A stretch of 64,000 nucleotides of DNA from the NCBI RefSeq assembly GCF_000739435.1, contig NZ_CP009159.1, positions 744,001-808,000 on the forward strand. The letters are read 5' to 3'. The position numbers and the translations under genes are program-made. The notes below the pieces were generated by a model, which was not told the origin of the DNA, ran no database searches, and was given only the letters and a program-made list of their open reading frames with translations. Shown piece by piece: positions 1 through 9,248 of the stretch; position 1 is the first letter of the stretch, and every line of letters starts with the position of its first letter. Source of the DNA: Actinobacillus suis ATCC 33415. GTDB lineage: Bacteria > Pseudomonadota > Gammaproteobacteria > Enterobacterales > Pasteurellaceae.

Positions 1-1309
1 ATTTGCTGCACGTATTCACGCTGAATTCAGCCAACCGAACACTTGTATTTTAGGCTATAACAATATTCGTTATGATGATGAAATGACCCGTTATACCTTT
101 TTCCGCAATTTCTTTGACCCGTATGAATATAGTTGGAAAAACGGCAATTCACGTTGGGATCTGTTAGATCTTGTTCGAGCTTGTTATGCACTGCGTCCGG
201 ATGGTATTGAATGGGTAACGGACGAAAACGGTGTGCCGAATTTCAAATTAGAGAATCTCACCAAAGCGAACGGCATTGCTCATGAAAATGCGCACGATGC
301 AATGGCGGACGTTTACGCCACGATTGCGATGGCGAAATTGATTAAGCAAAAACAGCCGAAACTTTTCCAATTTTTCTTTGAAAATCGTGGTAAGAAAGAA
401 ATTGAGAAAATGATTGATACCGGTGATATGACTCCGTTGGTACACGTTTCCGGTATGTTTGGCAACGCACGAGGCAATACTGCTTGGATTGCACCGATTG
501 CGTGGCATCCGACCAATCAAAATCAAGTGTTATGCTGCGATCTATCGGGCGATGTTAGTGCCTTATTAACGGATTCGGCAGAAGAATTACGTACTCGTTT
601 ATACACTAAAAAAGAAGAGTTAGCTGAAGGTGTTGCACCCGTGTCATTAAAAGGCGTGCATATCAACCGCTGTCCGATTATTGCGCCGGCAAAAGTGTTG
701 TTGCCTGAAAATGCGGCTCGCTTAGGCATTGATCGTGAGCGTTGCTTGGAAAATCTCAAATTACTGAAAGCAAATAAAAGTTTAGTACGTGAGAAAGTAA
801 CTGAAATTTTTATGGAAGAACGTCGTTTCGAGTCTTCTGCGAATGTGGAAACCACGTTATATGACGGTTTCTTCTCGCCGGCGGATAAAAATAATATGGC
901 GATTTTACGTACTTTACCGCCGCAAGAATTGGCGCATCACGGCTTACAGTTTGCTGATGAACGAGTAGAAGCTTTACTATTCCACTATCGTGCTAGACAT
1001 TATCCCGAAACATTGAGCCGAGCGGAACAGATTAAATGGCAGAAATATTGCCATCAGCAGATAGATGCCAAATCGGCACAATTTGCCGAAGCGATTGATA
1101 ACTTATTCCAAATTCATCACGATAATCCGGAAAAGGTAAAATTATTGGAAAATTTGACCGCTTACGCTGCACAAATTGCGGAATTTCAGGTAGTTAAACA
1201 CACCGATAATGCGCAAAATGAACAGTTGGTTTCAGCCTTAAATCAAGTGGTGGAACAGGGTATGGATAAAGCGGCGAAGTTGGAAATGCTAAAGGCATTA
1301 ATTAAATAA
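1..1309 (+). CDS. sbcB: Exodeoxyribonuclease I, N-terminus cut by window edge
   Basis: This is the 3'-5' single-strand DNA exonuclease of recombination and mismatch repair. The frame is open from base 2, so the gene starts before the window; about 435 residues are present, against 475 in E. coli, so roughly 40 N-terminal residues with the first DEDD acidic motif are missing. The segment NTCILGYNNIRYDDE fits the second exonuclease motif, and HENAHDAMADVYAT near residue 95 fits the third (His plus Asp). The rest is the SH3-like and helical C-terminal region of the family. A GGAG ribosome site for the next gene follows within 20 bases, so co-transcription is likely. The internal ATG at 83 is not the real start, because clear family homology continues upstream of it. 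Confidence 0.95.
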   Translation, partial: FAARIHAEFSQPNTCILGYNNIRYDDEMTRYTFFRNFFDPYEYSWKNGNSRWDLLDLVRACYALRPDGIEWVTDENGVPNFKLENLTKANGIAHENAHDAMADVYATIAMAKLIKQKQPKLFQFFFENRGKKEIEKMIDTGDMTPLVHVSGMFGNARGNTAWIAPIAWHPTNQNQVLCCDLSGDVSALLTDSAEELRTRLYTKKEELAEGVAPVSLKGVHINRCPIIAPAKVLLPENAARLGIDRERCLENLKLLKANKSLVREKVTEIFMEERRFESSANVETTLYDGFFSPADKNNMAILRTLPPQELAHHGLQFADERVEALLFHYRARHYPETLSRAEQIKWQKYCHQQIDAKSAQFAEAIDNLFQIHHDNPEKVKLLENLTAYAAQIAEFQVVKHTDNAQNEQLVSALNQVVEQGMDKAAKLEMLKALIK

Positions 1310-1325
1310 GTAGGAGAAAACGGCT

Positions 1326-1916
1326 ATGCAACAACCTTTAGAACATCACCCGTTTCAACCGGTGTTACCAACCTCCGCAACCGTAGTGATGATGGGGACT
1401 TTTCCGCCGACAGGTGAAAAACGCTGTATGGAATTTCATTACCCGAATTTCCAAAACGATATGTGGCGTATTATGGGCGCAGTTTTCTATGATGATACCG
1501 ACCATTTCCGTGTTGGCGATGAAAAACGTTTTGACCCAATAAAAATCGAAGCGTTTTTACGCGAAAAGGGCATTGCGTTGTGTTCATCAGCACAAACAGC
1601 CATTCGCTTAAAGGGTAATGCTTCGGATAAGGATTTAAAAATCGTTGATCCGGTAGATATGCCGCAATTATTAAAAACATTACCTCATGTGAAATGGATT
1701 TTTACCACTGGCGGTTTGGCAACAGATACGTTACTCGGTTTATTAAATGAAAAAATTAAAGCACCGAAAACGAATGAATGGATTCACTATCCGTACTGTG
1801 CCGAGCGTGAACTTTTCCTTTACCGTTTGCCATCTACCTCTCGGGCTTATCCATTGAGTTTAGCTAAGAAAATCGAGGCGTATCGACAATTTTTTATTCA
1901 AGCAGGATTACTTTAA
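1326..1916 (+). CDS. Uracil-DNA glycosylase superfamily protein
   Basis: A 196-residue protein of the uracil-DNA glycosylase-like fold. The N-terminal VVMMGTFPPTGEKRCMEFHY resembles the GxxPG-type substrate loop of that superfamily, followed by an aromatic HYPNFQNDMW stretch, and a C-terminal LPSTSRAYP segment occupies the place of the DNA-intercalating loop. It lacks the exact motifs of the Ung family, so substrate specificity is not clear; a role in base-excision repair is inferred. It follows sbcB by 16 bases with ribosome site GGAG and precedes rnm by 3 bases, so the three nucleic-acid enzymes probably form one transcript. Confidence 0.7.
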   Translation: MQQPLEHHPFQPVLPTSATVVMMGTFPPTGEKRCMEFHYPNFQNDMWRIMGAVFYDDTDHFRVGDEKRFDPIKIEAFLREKGIALCSSAQTAIRLKGNASDKDLKIVDPVDMPQLLKTLPHVKWIFTTGGLATDTLLGLLNEKIKAPKTNEWIHYPYCAERELFLYRLPSTSRAYPLSLAKKIEAYRQFFIQAGLL

Positions 1917-1919
1917 CGC

Positions 1920-2738
1920 ATGAAATATGATTTACATTCACACAGCACCGCATCGGACGGTATGCTTAGCCCGACCGAATTGGTTCAGCGTGCGTTAGAG
2001 CAACAAATCGAAATGCTTGCCTTAACCGATCACGATACCGTAGCAGGGATTCAAGAAGCGAAACACGCAGCACAAGGGCAACCGATTCGCTTTATTGCTG
2101 GCGTAGAAATTTCTATCGTTTGGGAAGGTAAAAGCATTCACCTTGCCGCTTTAAACGTGGATGAGACGCATCCTGCATTAGTAGCATTGTTAGATAAGCA
2201 AGCGTTACTGCGTGAGCAAAGAGCGGTCGAAATCGGCGAAAAACTTGCAAAAGCCGGCATCCCAAATGCTTACGAAGGGGCAAAAGCGTTAGCAAGCGGA
2301 GAAGTTACCCGTGCGCATTACGGGCGTTTTTTACATGAAAACGGTTATGTACGAAATATCGAACACGCCTTTAAGAAATACCTCGGGGGCGGTAAACCAG
2401 CTTACGTTAAGCCAATGTGGTGTAGTCTAGAAGAAGCGATTGAAGTAACGCATCAAGCGGGTGGGGTGATTTGTATTGCGCATCCGTTGCGTTATAAATT
2501 AACCGGACGCTGGATTCGCCGTTTAATCGCTGATTTTAAATTAGCCGGTGGTGACGGCATTGAGGTTGCCGGCTGCGGGCAAACGCCGGATCAACGTCAA
2601 TTGATCGCACGTTGGGCAAAAGAGTTTGATTTATATGCTTCGGTCGGTTCGGATTTCCATTACCCGACCGGTTGGATTGAACTTGGCAGAGGTCTAACAC
2701 TGCCGGCAGATTGCAAACCGATTTGGGATTTGTTTTAA
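1920..2738 (+). CDS. rnm: PHP-domain 5'-3' exoribonuclease Rnm (RNase AM, YciV family)
   Basis: A 272-residue protein with a polymerase-and-histidinol-phosphatase (PHP) domain. The metal-binding motifs appear in order: DLHSHSTASDG at residues 4-14, LTDHDTV near 36, AGVEIS near 60, CIAHPLRY near 180 and GSDFHYP near 242. Family members (E. coli YciV/Rnm, also called TrpH) remove the 5' end of ribosomal RNA precursors and degrade short oligonucleotides including 3',5' bisphosphonucleotides. The start lies 3 bases after the previous stop with only a weak ribosome site, which suggests translational coupling. A bidirectional hairpin ends the transcript. Confidence 0.88.
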   Translation: MKYDLHSHSTASDGMLSPTELVQRALEQQIEMLALTDHDTVAGIQEAKHAAQGQPIRFIAGVEISIVWEGKSIHLAALNVDETHPALVALLDKQALLREQRAVEIGEKLAKAGIPNAYEGAKALASGEVTRAHYGRFLHENGYVRNIEHAFKKYLGGGKPAYVKPMWCSLEEAIEVTHQAGGVICIAHPLRYKLTGRWIRRLIADFKLAGGDGIEVAGCGQTPDQRQLIARWAKEFDLYASVGSDFHYPTGWIELGRGLTLPADCKPIWDLF

Positions 2739-2742
2739 GGGA

Positions 2743-2765
2743 AAAGGGCGTGTTAAACGCCCTTT
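2743..2765. terminator. Intrinsic terminator between rnm and the efe operon
   Basis: Inverted repeat AAAGGGCG / CGCCCTTT with a 7-base loop lies between two convergent transcripts and probably serves both. Confidence 0.75.
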
Positions 2766-2777
2766 GCTTTATCTGAA

Positions 2778-3398
2778 TTATTGCACTTTAAATTGGCTAA
2801 ACTCAGCCATTACTTTGCCTAATTCAGCTACTCTCCGTTCAATCTTAGCCATATCCGGTTTTTCAGCGGTAATCGCAATCCGCATTAATCCGAGTGAACG
2901 TTCAAATTTACCATAGTGAGTTAAACTCATTTCACGGATCGTTTTTTCGTATTTCGCCCAATTTTTACCGAAATGACGTGCCGCCATTCTAATTTGCTTA
3001 AGCTCTTTGGTTTGTACCGCACGTTGCAAATTGTAATAAAGTGGGGTCATTTGTTTAACGAAAGTTTGGTGTTTAGCTGCATAGTCCACCGGATTTTGTT
3101 CTTTTTCAAAACGGTATAGATGCTTAGCGACATTTTCTACGTTGGCTAGATCCGTAGTTTTAATCGCTTGGCTTAAAGCATCCGCTACGTTTTTACCCGC
3201 TTCCGAATGATGCGCCTCAAACTGATTAAAGGCCTGCTGTAAAGCGGTCAAATTTTGCTGAGATTTTGTAACTTCACCTTTTTTAAGTTCTGCCATTGCT
3301 TCAGAGAGCTGTACGAATAACGGGCTAACGTCTACTTTCGCTAATGTGATTGAACTAGCAAAGAGCAGAGGAATGATGATTAATTTTTTTAATGTCAT
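2778..3398 (-). CDS. Periplasmic helical protein linked to EfeOB iron uptake
   Basis: A 206-residue protein with a cleavable signal peptide (MTLKKLIIIPLLFASSITLA) followed by an almost wholly helical, Lys/Ala/Glu-rich domain with internally similar helices. It lies last in the efeO-efeB operon, 10 bases after efeB. The helical pattern recalls the periplasmic N-terminal part found in long FTR1-family iron permeases, but there are no membrane helices and no RExxE iron-transport motif here. I do not recognise a named family. A periplasmic iron-handling role is inferred from position and signal peptide only. Confidence 0.6.
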   Translation of the reverse strand: MTLKKLIIIPLLFASSITLAKVDVSPLFVQLSEAMAELKKGEVTKSQQNLTALQQAFNQFEAHHSEAGKNVADALSQAIKTTDLANVENVAKHLYRFEKEQNPVDYAAKHQTFVKQMTPLYYNLQRAVQTKELKQIRMAARHFGKNWAKYEKTIREMSLTHYGKFERSLGLMRIAITAEKPDMAKIERRVAELGKVMAEFSQFKVQ

Positions 3399-3408
3399 TT
3401 GCTATTCC

Positions 3409-4599
3409 TTAGAGTAAATCGAATAAGGCTTTGCCAAGATAATCATTTTCGTCTTTTACACCGGCAAAGCAGGCAAATAAGCCGCTGCCGATATGGGTAA
3501 TATATTCGTTCATTTTGTCGATATTTCCTAAAGCGTTTTGCACTTTGATAAATTGCTCGGGGCTTTGTTGGAACGAAATAAACAGTAAGCCCGAGTCAAA
3601 TTGCCCTTTATCGTCAATACCGCTGGCGTAGGAGAACGAACGTCTGAGCATTTTTACTCCCGTTTTATGGGCAAGGTGTGTATGCGAAATTTCCGGCATC
3701 ACTGGATTACCTTTATCATCTTTTTTCGCCAGATCGAATTTTTCAAATTCGTGTTTATAACCAAGTGCCGCCCCTGAATCACGATAACGACCGAAGGTTT
3801 CTTCCTGCGATCTTAAATGTGTACGATCCCAAGTTTCTAAGAACATTTTGACACGGCGAACCACTAAATAAGAACCGCCTTGTAGCCAACCGTTTTGTAC
3901 CCAAACCACATTATCCTGATCTTTTAAACTCTCGGCATTTGCGGTACCGTCTTTAAATGCAAATAAGTTACGTGGCGTTTCATTATTTAAAAATGAGTTA
4001 AAGCCCATTTGCGACCATTTCATTTTGACTTCACCACGAACAGCCCGCACTAAATTACGCACCGCATGGAAGGCAACTTGGGGATCGTCGGCACAGGCTT
4101 GAATACAAATATCGCCACCGCTAAATTCAGCTTGCAATTGATCACGAGGAAAGTGTGGCAAATCTTGTAATTCGGTCGGCTTATGTTTTTCAATACCTAA
4201 TTTTTTAAAGAAAGCAGCACTGATGCCAAAAGTGAGTGTGAGATGTTGCGGCTCTAAGCTATCCGCTTCACCGGTATCAGCAGGCGGAACATAGGCATTA
4301 TTGCTATAGGGTTTTACATTTTTACCTTGTGTCAAATTACGGCTATAACTTGTCCAAGTCTGAAAAATTGCTTTCACTTTTGCAATATCAGTAGTATCTA
4401 AATCCAAGACGAGAAAATAGATATGTTTTTGTGCAGGGGTGACGATACCGGCTTGATGTTGACCATAAAAAGGATATTGATTCTGTACGTGTGAGCTAAG
4501 TTGTCGTGATTCTAAAGCAAAAGTAGGAGCGGACAATAAGCCTGCTCCTACCAATGCGGTGTTTTTTAGAAAATCACGGCGAGAATGTGTGTCTGCCAT
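3409..4599 (-). CDS. efeB: DyP-type haem peroxidase EfeB, Tat-exported
   Basis: A 396-residue dye-decolourising peroxidase. The N-terminus carries the twin-arginine signal SRRDFLKNTALVGAGLL, so the folded haem protein should be exported by Tat. The DyP fingerprint FKDGTAN (GxxDG-type motif with catalytic Asp) is near residue 216, and a conserved distal Arg and proximal His region follows. EfeB proteins work with EfeO and EfeU in ferrous iron or haem-iron acquisition in the periplasm. The gene sits 14 bases downstream of efeO and 10 bases upstream of a periplasmic helical protein. EfeU is absent from this cluster. Confidence 0.92.
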   Translation of the reverse strand: MADTHSRRDFLKNTALVGAGLLSAPTFALESRQLSSHVQNQYPFYGQHQAGIVTPAQKHIYFLVLDLDTTDIAKVKAIFQTWTSYSRNLTQGKNVKPYSNNAYVPPADTGEADSLEPQHLTLTFGISAAFFKKLGIEKHKPTELQDLPHFPRDQLQAEFSGGDICIQACADDPQVAFHAVRNLVRAVRGEVKMKWSQMGFNSFLNNETPRNLFAFKDGTANAESLKDQDNVVWVQNGWLQGGSYLVVRRVKMFLETWDRTHLRSQEETFGRYRDSGAALGYKHEFEKFDLAKKDDKGNPVMPEISHTHLAHKTGVKMLRRSFSYASGIDDKGQFDSGLLFISFQQSPEQFIKVQNALGNIDKMNEYITHIGSGLFACFAGVKDENDYLGKALFDLL

Positions 4600-4613
4600 A
4601 ATTTATTCCTACC

Positions 4614-5426
4614 TTATTTCTCTAATAGAACACCTAATTGGGCTAACGGTTCGCCAAGTTGATTTACCGCTTCGGCTAGTGCTTTCACATCCGCTTTTGA
4701 CAGAGTGTTATAAGCTACGTAATCGTAACCGTTTTTCGATTTATTGTGTTTTGCCAGTAAGGTATTGACTGCAGCAAAGCGAGCGGCAATTTCCGCCGAA
4801 AGTTTCGCATCCGTTTTGTCTAATTGCGGTTTAAAGATTTCATAGATTTTTTCTGCCCCTTCAATGTTGGCTTTAAAATCGTAAAGGTCGGTTTTAGAGA
4901 AAATTTCCTCTTCGCCGGTTACTTTAGTAGTGGACACCTCATTTAATAAATCGACTGCACCGGTGATCATTAATTCAGGCGTAACTTCCGCCGTCGGAAT
5001 TTTCGCACGTAATTCTTTAACGTCTTTCAGTAACTGTTCCGCAATAGCTTTTGTACCTTTGGTCGTATTTTTTTCCCATAAGACTTTTTCGATTTTATGG
5101 AAACCTGACCAATCTTTTTCCGTTTTACCTTCTTCGGTTAAATCGGCAAGACGTGCATCAATACGAGGATCTAAATCACCAAAACTTTCGGCAATCGGTT
5201 CTGAACGTTCAAAATACATTCGTGCAAGCGGGTAAATTTGCTTCGCTTTTTGCACATCGCCTTGGTTTAAATAATCAACAAACTTTTCCGTATCCATCAC
5301 TAATTGATCAATCTGTTCAACCACAAATTGCTTATATGCTTCGGTTTCTTTCGTTAAATCTAAAGCAAAAGATTGGGTCGTGAGTAGTAAACCCGAAAGC
5401 AAAGCTGCTAATTTTGTTAACTGCAT
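4614..5426 (-). CDS. efeO: EfeO/EfeM-type periplasmic imelysin (M75) iron-uptake protein
   Basis: A 270-residue exported protein with Sec signal MQLTKLAALLSGLLLTTQSFA. It contains the peptidase-M75/imelysin fold with the metal-binding HxxE motif in GFHKIEKVLWE near residue 130. The N-terminal cupredoxin domain found in E. coli EfeO (375 residues) is missing, so this is the short EfeM-like form. It is the first gene of the operon and has a Fur-box match about 42 bases upstream of its start codon, which fits iron repression. Binding of ferrous or ferric iron in the periplasm is the known role of the family. Confidence 0.88.
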   Translation of the reverse strand: MQLTKLAALLSGLLLTTQSFALDLTKETEAYKQFVVEQIDQLVMDTEKFVDYLNQGDVQKAKQIYPLARMYFERSEPIAESFGDLDPRIDARLADLTEEGKTEKDWSGFHKIEKVLWEKNTTKGTKAIAEQLLKDVKELRAKIPTAEVTPELMITGAVDLLNEVSTTKVTGEEEIFSKTDLYDFKANIEGAEKIYEIFKPQLDKTDAKLSAEIAARFAAVNTLLAKHNKSKNGYDYVAYNTLSKADVKALAEAVNQLGEPLAQLGVLLEK

Positions 5427-5467
5427 AAAAATGTCCTTTTAGCTAAATATAGTGTTGCAACTATATT

Positions 5468-5486
5468 CTTATTAATAATCATTATC
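5468..5486 (-). promoter_or_regulatory. Putative Fur box upstream of efeO
   Basis: The 19 bases match 15 of 19 positions of the Fur consensus GATAATGATAATCATTATC, including an unbroken AATAATCATTATC half. The place directly upstream of the iron-uptake operon supports the call. Confidence 0.7.
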
Positions 5487-5550
5487 AAATTAATACTGGT
5501 AATTTTGTTATCTAATTCACATTTTTATTTGCAAATTTTCTTAAAAAATT

Positions 5551-5572
5551 CACCGCTTGCTTATGTTAAAAT
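5551..5572 (+). promoter_or_regulatory. Possible uvrB promoter at an uptake signal
   Basis: An uptake-signal core (CCGCTTG) is followed by TTATGTTAAAAT, an extended -10-like element about 30 bases before the uvrB start. No good -35 is visible. Nearly the same 20-base arrangement precedes pepP. No LexA box of the CTGT-N8-ACAG type was seen. Confidence 0.4.
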
Positions 5573-5602
5573 AACGATAAATTTTCTCGGATAGGATGTT
5601 AT

Positions 5603-7624
5603 ATGAGCAAGCAAGGCAAACCTTTTATTTTACACAGCCCATTTAAACCCACTGGCGATCAGCCATCAGCGATTGCTAAATTGACCGAAGGGTTAAATGA
5701 CGGATTGGCGCATCAAACATTACTTGGGGTAACCGGTTCGGGTAAAACCTTTACTATTGCGAATGTGATCGCTCAACTCAATCGTCCGGCAATGTTGCTT
5801 GCGCCGAATAAAACGCTTGCCGCCCAGCTGTATGCGGAGATGAAAGCCTTCTTCCCTGAAAATGCGGTGGAGTATTTCGTTTCCTACTATGACTATTACC
5901 AACCGGAAGCCTATGTGCCGAGTAGTGATACCTTTATCGAAAAAGATGCGTCGATTAATGAACAAATCGAACAGATGCGACTGTCGGCAACCAAATCATT
6001 CCTTGAACGCCGAGACACCATCGTAGTTGCCTCGGTTTCCGCCATTTACGGTTTGGGGGACGTGGATGCCTATATGCAAATGATGCTGCATTTGCAAGTG
6101 GGGGCGATTATCGACCAACGAGAGCTCCTCGCTCGTCTTGCCGAATTGCAATATACCCGCAATGATCAAGCATTTCAGCGTTCGACTTTCCGTGTGCGTG
6201 GCGAAGTAATTGATATTTTCCCTGCCGAATCGGATGAAATTGCGTTACGTGTTGAATTGTTTGACGATGAAATCGAAAGCCTTTCGTTGTTTGATCCGCT
6301 TACCGGACATAGCTTGGGCAAAGTGCCTCGCTATACTATTTATCCGAAAACGCACTACGTTACCCCTCGTGAACGCATTTTGAATGCGATTGAAGAAATT
6401 AAACAAGAGCTGGTGGAACGCCGCGAGTATTTCATCAAAGAAAATAAATTGTTGGAAGAACAACGTATTACTCAACGCGCGCAATTCGATATTGAAATGA
6501 TGAATGAGCTGGGCTATTGCTCGGGCATTGAAAACTATTCACGCTATCTGTCGGGCAGAAAAGAGGGTGAACCGCCTCCGACATTATTCGACTATATGCC
6601 GGCGGACGGCTTGCTGATTATTGACGAAAGCCACGTTACCGTGCCGCAAATCGGCGGTATGTATCGAGGCGACCGAGCCAGAAAAGAAACGTTGGTGCAA
6701 TACGGTTTCCGCTTGCCGTCTGCATTGGATAACCGCCCATTACGCTTTGAAGAATTTGAACGCCTTGCACCGCAGACGATTTATGTTTCGGCAACACCGG
6801 GCAATTATGAATTAGAAAAATCAAACGGTGATGTGGTGGATCAAGTGGTTCGCCCAACGGGATTATTAGACCCGATCATAGAAGTTCGCCCTGTGGCCAC
6901 GCAAGTTGATGATGTGTTATCGGAAATCCATAAACGAGTGGCGGTTGATGAACGAGTGTTAATTACTACGCTAACCAAAAAAATGGCGGAAGATTTAACC
7001 GATTATCTCGATGAACACGGCGTGCGTGTGCGTTATCTGCATAGCGATATTGATACGGTTGAACGGGTAGAAATTATTCACGACTTGCGTATGGGAATGT
7101 TTGACGTATTGGTCGGCATCAACTTATTGCGTGAGGGCTTGGATATGCCGGAAGTGTCGTTAGTAGCGATTTTAGATGCGGATAAAGAAGGCTTTTTACG
7201 TTCCGAACGTTCATTAATTCAGACCATCGGACGTGCAGCTCGAAACCTGAACGGTAAAGCAATTCTTTACGGCGACCGCATTACTAACTCTATGCAAAAA
7301 GCGATTACCGAAACCGAACGCCGCCGAGAAAAACAACAAAAATACAACGAAGAACACAGTATTACTCCGCAAGCCCTCAACAAAAAAGTAGGCGAATTGC
7401 TCGACATCGGACAAACCAACAAGCCGAAACGAGGCAAACAAGCGGTCAAAGTCGAAGAAAAATTTGCAAATACCTACAAACCAAAATCCCGCAAAGAGCT
7501 GGAAAAAGAACTTAAACAGCTCGAGCAACAAATGCGAGATTTCGCTAAAGATCTCGAGTTTGAAAAAGCGGCAGCGGTAAGGGATAAAATTGGGCAGTTG
7601 AAGGCGGTGTTGTTGGAGGTTTAG
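5603..7624 (+). CDS. uvrB: UvrABC excinuclease subunit B
   Basis: A 673-residue protein, the same length as E. coli UvrB. The Walker A motif [12 protein letters not shown] is near residue 40, the DNA-clamping beta-hairpin with [10 protein letters not shown] near 93-102, the DEAD-like IDESHV near 338, and helicase motifs V-VI ([21 protein letters not shown]) near 500-545. The C-terminal UVR coiled-coil motif, which contacts UvrC and UvrA, ends the protein. UvrB verifies lesions handed over by UvrA and positions UvrC for the dual incision of nucleotide-excision repair. The next gene starts 2 bases after the stop but differs in base composition and looks unrelated. Confidence 0.98.
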   Translation: MSKQGKPFILHSPFKPTGDQPSAIAKLTEGLNDGLAHQTLLGVTGSGKTFTIANVIAQLNRPAMLLAPNKTLAAQLYAEMKAFFPENAVEYFVSYYDYYQPEAYVPSSDTFIEKDASINEQIEQMRLSATKSFLERRDTIVVASVSAIYGLGDVDAYMQMMLHLQVGAIIDQRELLARLAELQYTRNDQAFQRSTFRVRGEVIDIFPAESDEIALRVELFDDEIESLSLFDPLTGHSLGKVPRYTIYPKTHYVTPRERILNAIEEIKQELVERREYFIKENKLLEEQRITQRAQFDIEMMNELGYCSGIENYSRYLSGRKEGEPPPTLFDYMPADGLLIIDESHVTVPQIGGMYRGDRARKETLVQYGFRLPSALDNRPLRFEEFERLAPQTIYVSATPGNYELEKSNGDVVDQVVRPTGLLDPIIEVRPVATQVDDVLSEIHKRVAVDERVLITTLTKKMAEDLTDYLDEHGVRVRYLHSDIDTVERVEIIHDLRMGMFDVLVGINLLREGLDMPEVSLVAILDADKEGFLRSERSLIQTIGRAARNLNGKAILYGDRITNSMQKAITETERRREKQQKYNEEHSITPQALNKKVGELLDIGQTNKPKRGKQAVKVEEKFANTYKPKSRKELEKELKQLEQQMRDFAKDLEFEKAAAVRDKIGQLKAVLLEV

Positions 7625-7625
7625 T

Positions 7626-8849
7626 ATGAGTAATAATCTTTTTGAAAGAGAAGCAGATATGCAACTTTGGTTAAAGAATAAACTTGAAGAATGTGAGGGA
7701 TTAAGCGAGCTTATTGTAAATATAGAACAACTAGAAGAATTCTTTCCAAACAATGAGGAAGAGCAAAAGATTTATACTAGTTTTAACAATTGCTTAGAAG
7801 CATTACATTTAAATACTATTTTCTCAGCAGATGAAAACATCTCTCTTGCAGATAATGAGATTTTGAAACCCGATTTTGTACTATATGCACCAGAATCTCA
7901 AGGAGTAGTGATTGTTGAATTAAAAAATTCTGCAAATGCAGCTAGACAAGCAGGAACAGAAATCAGTGCATATTCAGCGGAATTAAAAAATCATCTTTTA
8001 TTTTTATCTGATGGCGATATTTTTAATGTCATTATTTCACCAGAGTGGAGAACTTTATTAAAGCGTAATGTATTGCATGAAATTTTCTGGAAGCATAGGA
8101 ATGTTTTATGTTTAAAGCCTATTAAGCTGGAAGATGGAGAAATTAAATTAGAAATCTTATCAATTAAAGAATTATTAAATACCCCATTAAAATATAATAT
8201 TCCCGAGGAGTATCTGTGTGGTTACCTAATCTGTCTATATGACGATGAACTTTATAAGAAATCTGATAAATATGAAGCAAACTTTGACACTAATATTAAT
8301 CAAATGAAGGCGGCTTTATCTCTTATGGCAACAGAGGGAGAGCATAAAGCAAGTCATGGATTTGCTTTTTTATGGAAAGATAACGGATTAGTTCCAAATG
8401 GTTATTCTCTTTGCCCATATAATATAACCTTGATGAATATTGCTCCATTTCAATCAGTGGAGCGTTTTTTACAGAATGATAGCGATTTATCTAATATGCA
8501 AAGAAGATGGCTTGAATTAGTTAGAAAAGAAGATCCAACAGGGCATGGCTATACTTTTAATAGTATTACAGGTATAGGAGAAAAATTTTTATCATCTTTT
8601 TGTAAACCTAGATGTGAAGGTTATGACTATTGGACAGTCCATAAAAGAATAATGTTTGAAACTAATCGGGCTAATTTAGTTGCTTTTGTTGGATGGGGTA
8701 TTTTTAAATCTGTATTTAATGAGAAATTATTAATTGAATATAGTAAAGGTAACTTGAATACGTCTATAGACAGCCCTAAATTAGGTTTAGAGACTATAGA
8801 TACTATTATTGATAAGTGTCATGAATATATTAATCCTTCTTGGCTTTAG
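7626..8849 (+). CDS. Unrecognised protein with PD-(D/E)XK-like nuclease motif
   Basis: A 407-residue protein that I cannot assign to a named family. Residues about 76-105 read KPDFVLYAPES, then VVIVELKNSANAA, giving the D-x(n)-ExK arrangement and beta-strand pattern of PD-(D/E)XK nucleases. The rest is mixed alpha/beta without clear motifs, and no signal peptide or membrane segment is seen. Its codons are distinctly more AT-rich than those of uvrB, with many ATA and AGA codons, as expected for transferred DNA. It starts 2 bases after the uvrB stop and is followed by a repeat-bounded ATPase cassette. A defence or DNA-processing role is only an inference. Confidence 0.6.
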   Translation: MSNNLFEREADMQLWLKNKLEECEGLSELIVNIEQLEEFFPNNEEEQKIYTSFNNCLEALHLNTIFSADENISLADNEILKPDFVLYAPESQGVVIVELKNSANAARQAGTEISAYSAELKNHLLFLSDGDIFNVIISPEWRTLLKRNVLHEIFWKHRNVLCLKPIKLEDGEIKLEILSIKELLNTPLKYNIPEEYLCGYLICLYDDELYKKSDKYEANFDTNINQMKAALSLMATEGEHKASHGFAFLWKDNGLVPNGYSLCPYNITLMNIAPFQSVERFLQNDSDLSNMQRRWLELVRKEDPTGHGYTFNSITGIGEKFLSSFCKPRCEGYDYWTVHKRIMFETNRANLVAFVGWGIFKSVFNEKLLIEYSKGNLNTSIDSPKLGLETIDTIIDKCHEYINPSWL

Positions 8850-8958
8850 ATGAAAACGACGTTTAAGAGTAGATGAAGGACTATCTCTCAATAGCGGATG
8901 CCTCCTGATGCGTGCTTGTTTGGTAAGATATGCCAAAAGTATTATCGAGAGTTTTATC

Positions 8959-9105
8959 TTACAACTTTCTCCTTTCTCTGATTTTTGTAAAGCTGTGACT
9001 TTACTTAAATCTGTCTCTCTCCCGCAGGGGAGAGAGTCGTTTAACAAGCGGTTAAATTTCTTGAAAACTTTGCAAATTGCAAAAATCTAGCAAATTTGGC
9101 CGCTT
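8959..9105 (+). repeat. Left copy of a 147-bp direct repeat flanking the DUF4143 ATPase
   Basis: This copy matches 10481-10628 along its whole length, about 85 percent identical by eye. It contains a CTCTCTCCCGC...GGGGAGAGAG hairpin, an AACAAGCGGT uptake signal and an inverted uptake-signal core at its end. It lies in the 393-base gap between the PD-(D/E)XK-like gene and the ATPase. I see no gene in that gap. Confidence 0.8.
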
Positions 9106-9141
9106 ATTTTCCGTAAACAATAAAGAAAACACCTAAAAGTT

Positions 9142-9174
9142 AGTTTAATTTACGATTTCATCTTAAATTAAACT
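9142..9174. repeat. 33-bp palindrome, copy 1
   Basis: Arms AGTTTAATTTA and TAAATTAAACT surround a GATnnnATC core. The symmetry extends outwards (AAAAGTT...AATTTTT), so the element could also end transcription. Two more copies lie at 9205 and 10765. Confidence 0.8.
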
Positions 9175-9204
9175 AATTTTTCCTTTACTTGTATTGTATT
9201 TTTT

Positions 9205-9237
9205 AGTTTAATTTAAGATGTAATCTTAGATTAAACT
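9205..9237. repeat. 33-bp palindrome, copy 2, abutting the ATPase start
   Basis: Same palindrome as at 9142 (AGTTTAATTTA-GAT-nnn-ATC-TTA-ATTAAACT), ending 11 bases before the ATG at 9249. The position over the promoter or ribosome site would suit an operator or an RNA hairpin that limits translation of the ATPase. Confidence 0.75.
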
Positions 9238-9248
9238 TATTTTTGCCT

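Noticed and set aside
8908..9090. 60-codon open frame in the left direct repeat
   Set aside because: It has no ribosome site, and most of its length is repeat that recurs after the ATPase with indels that change the frame.
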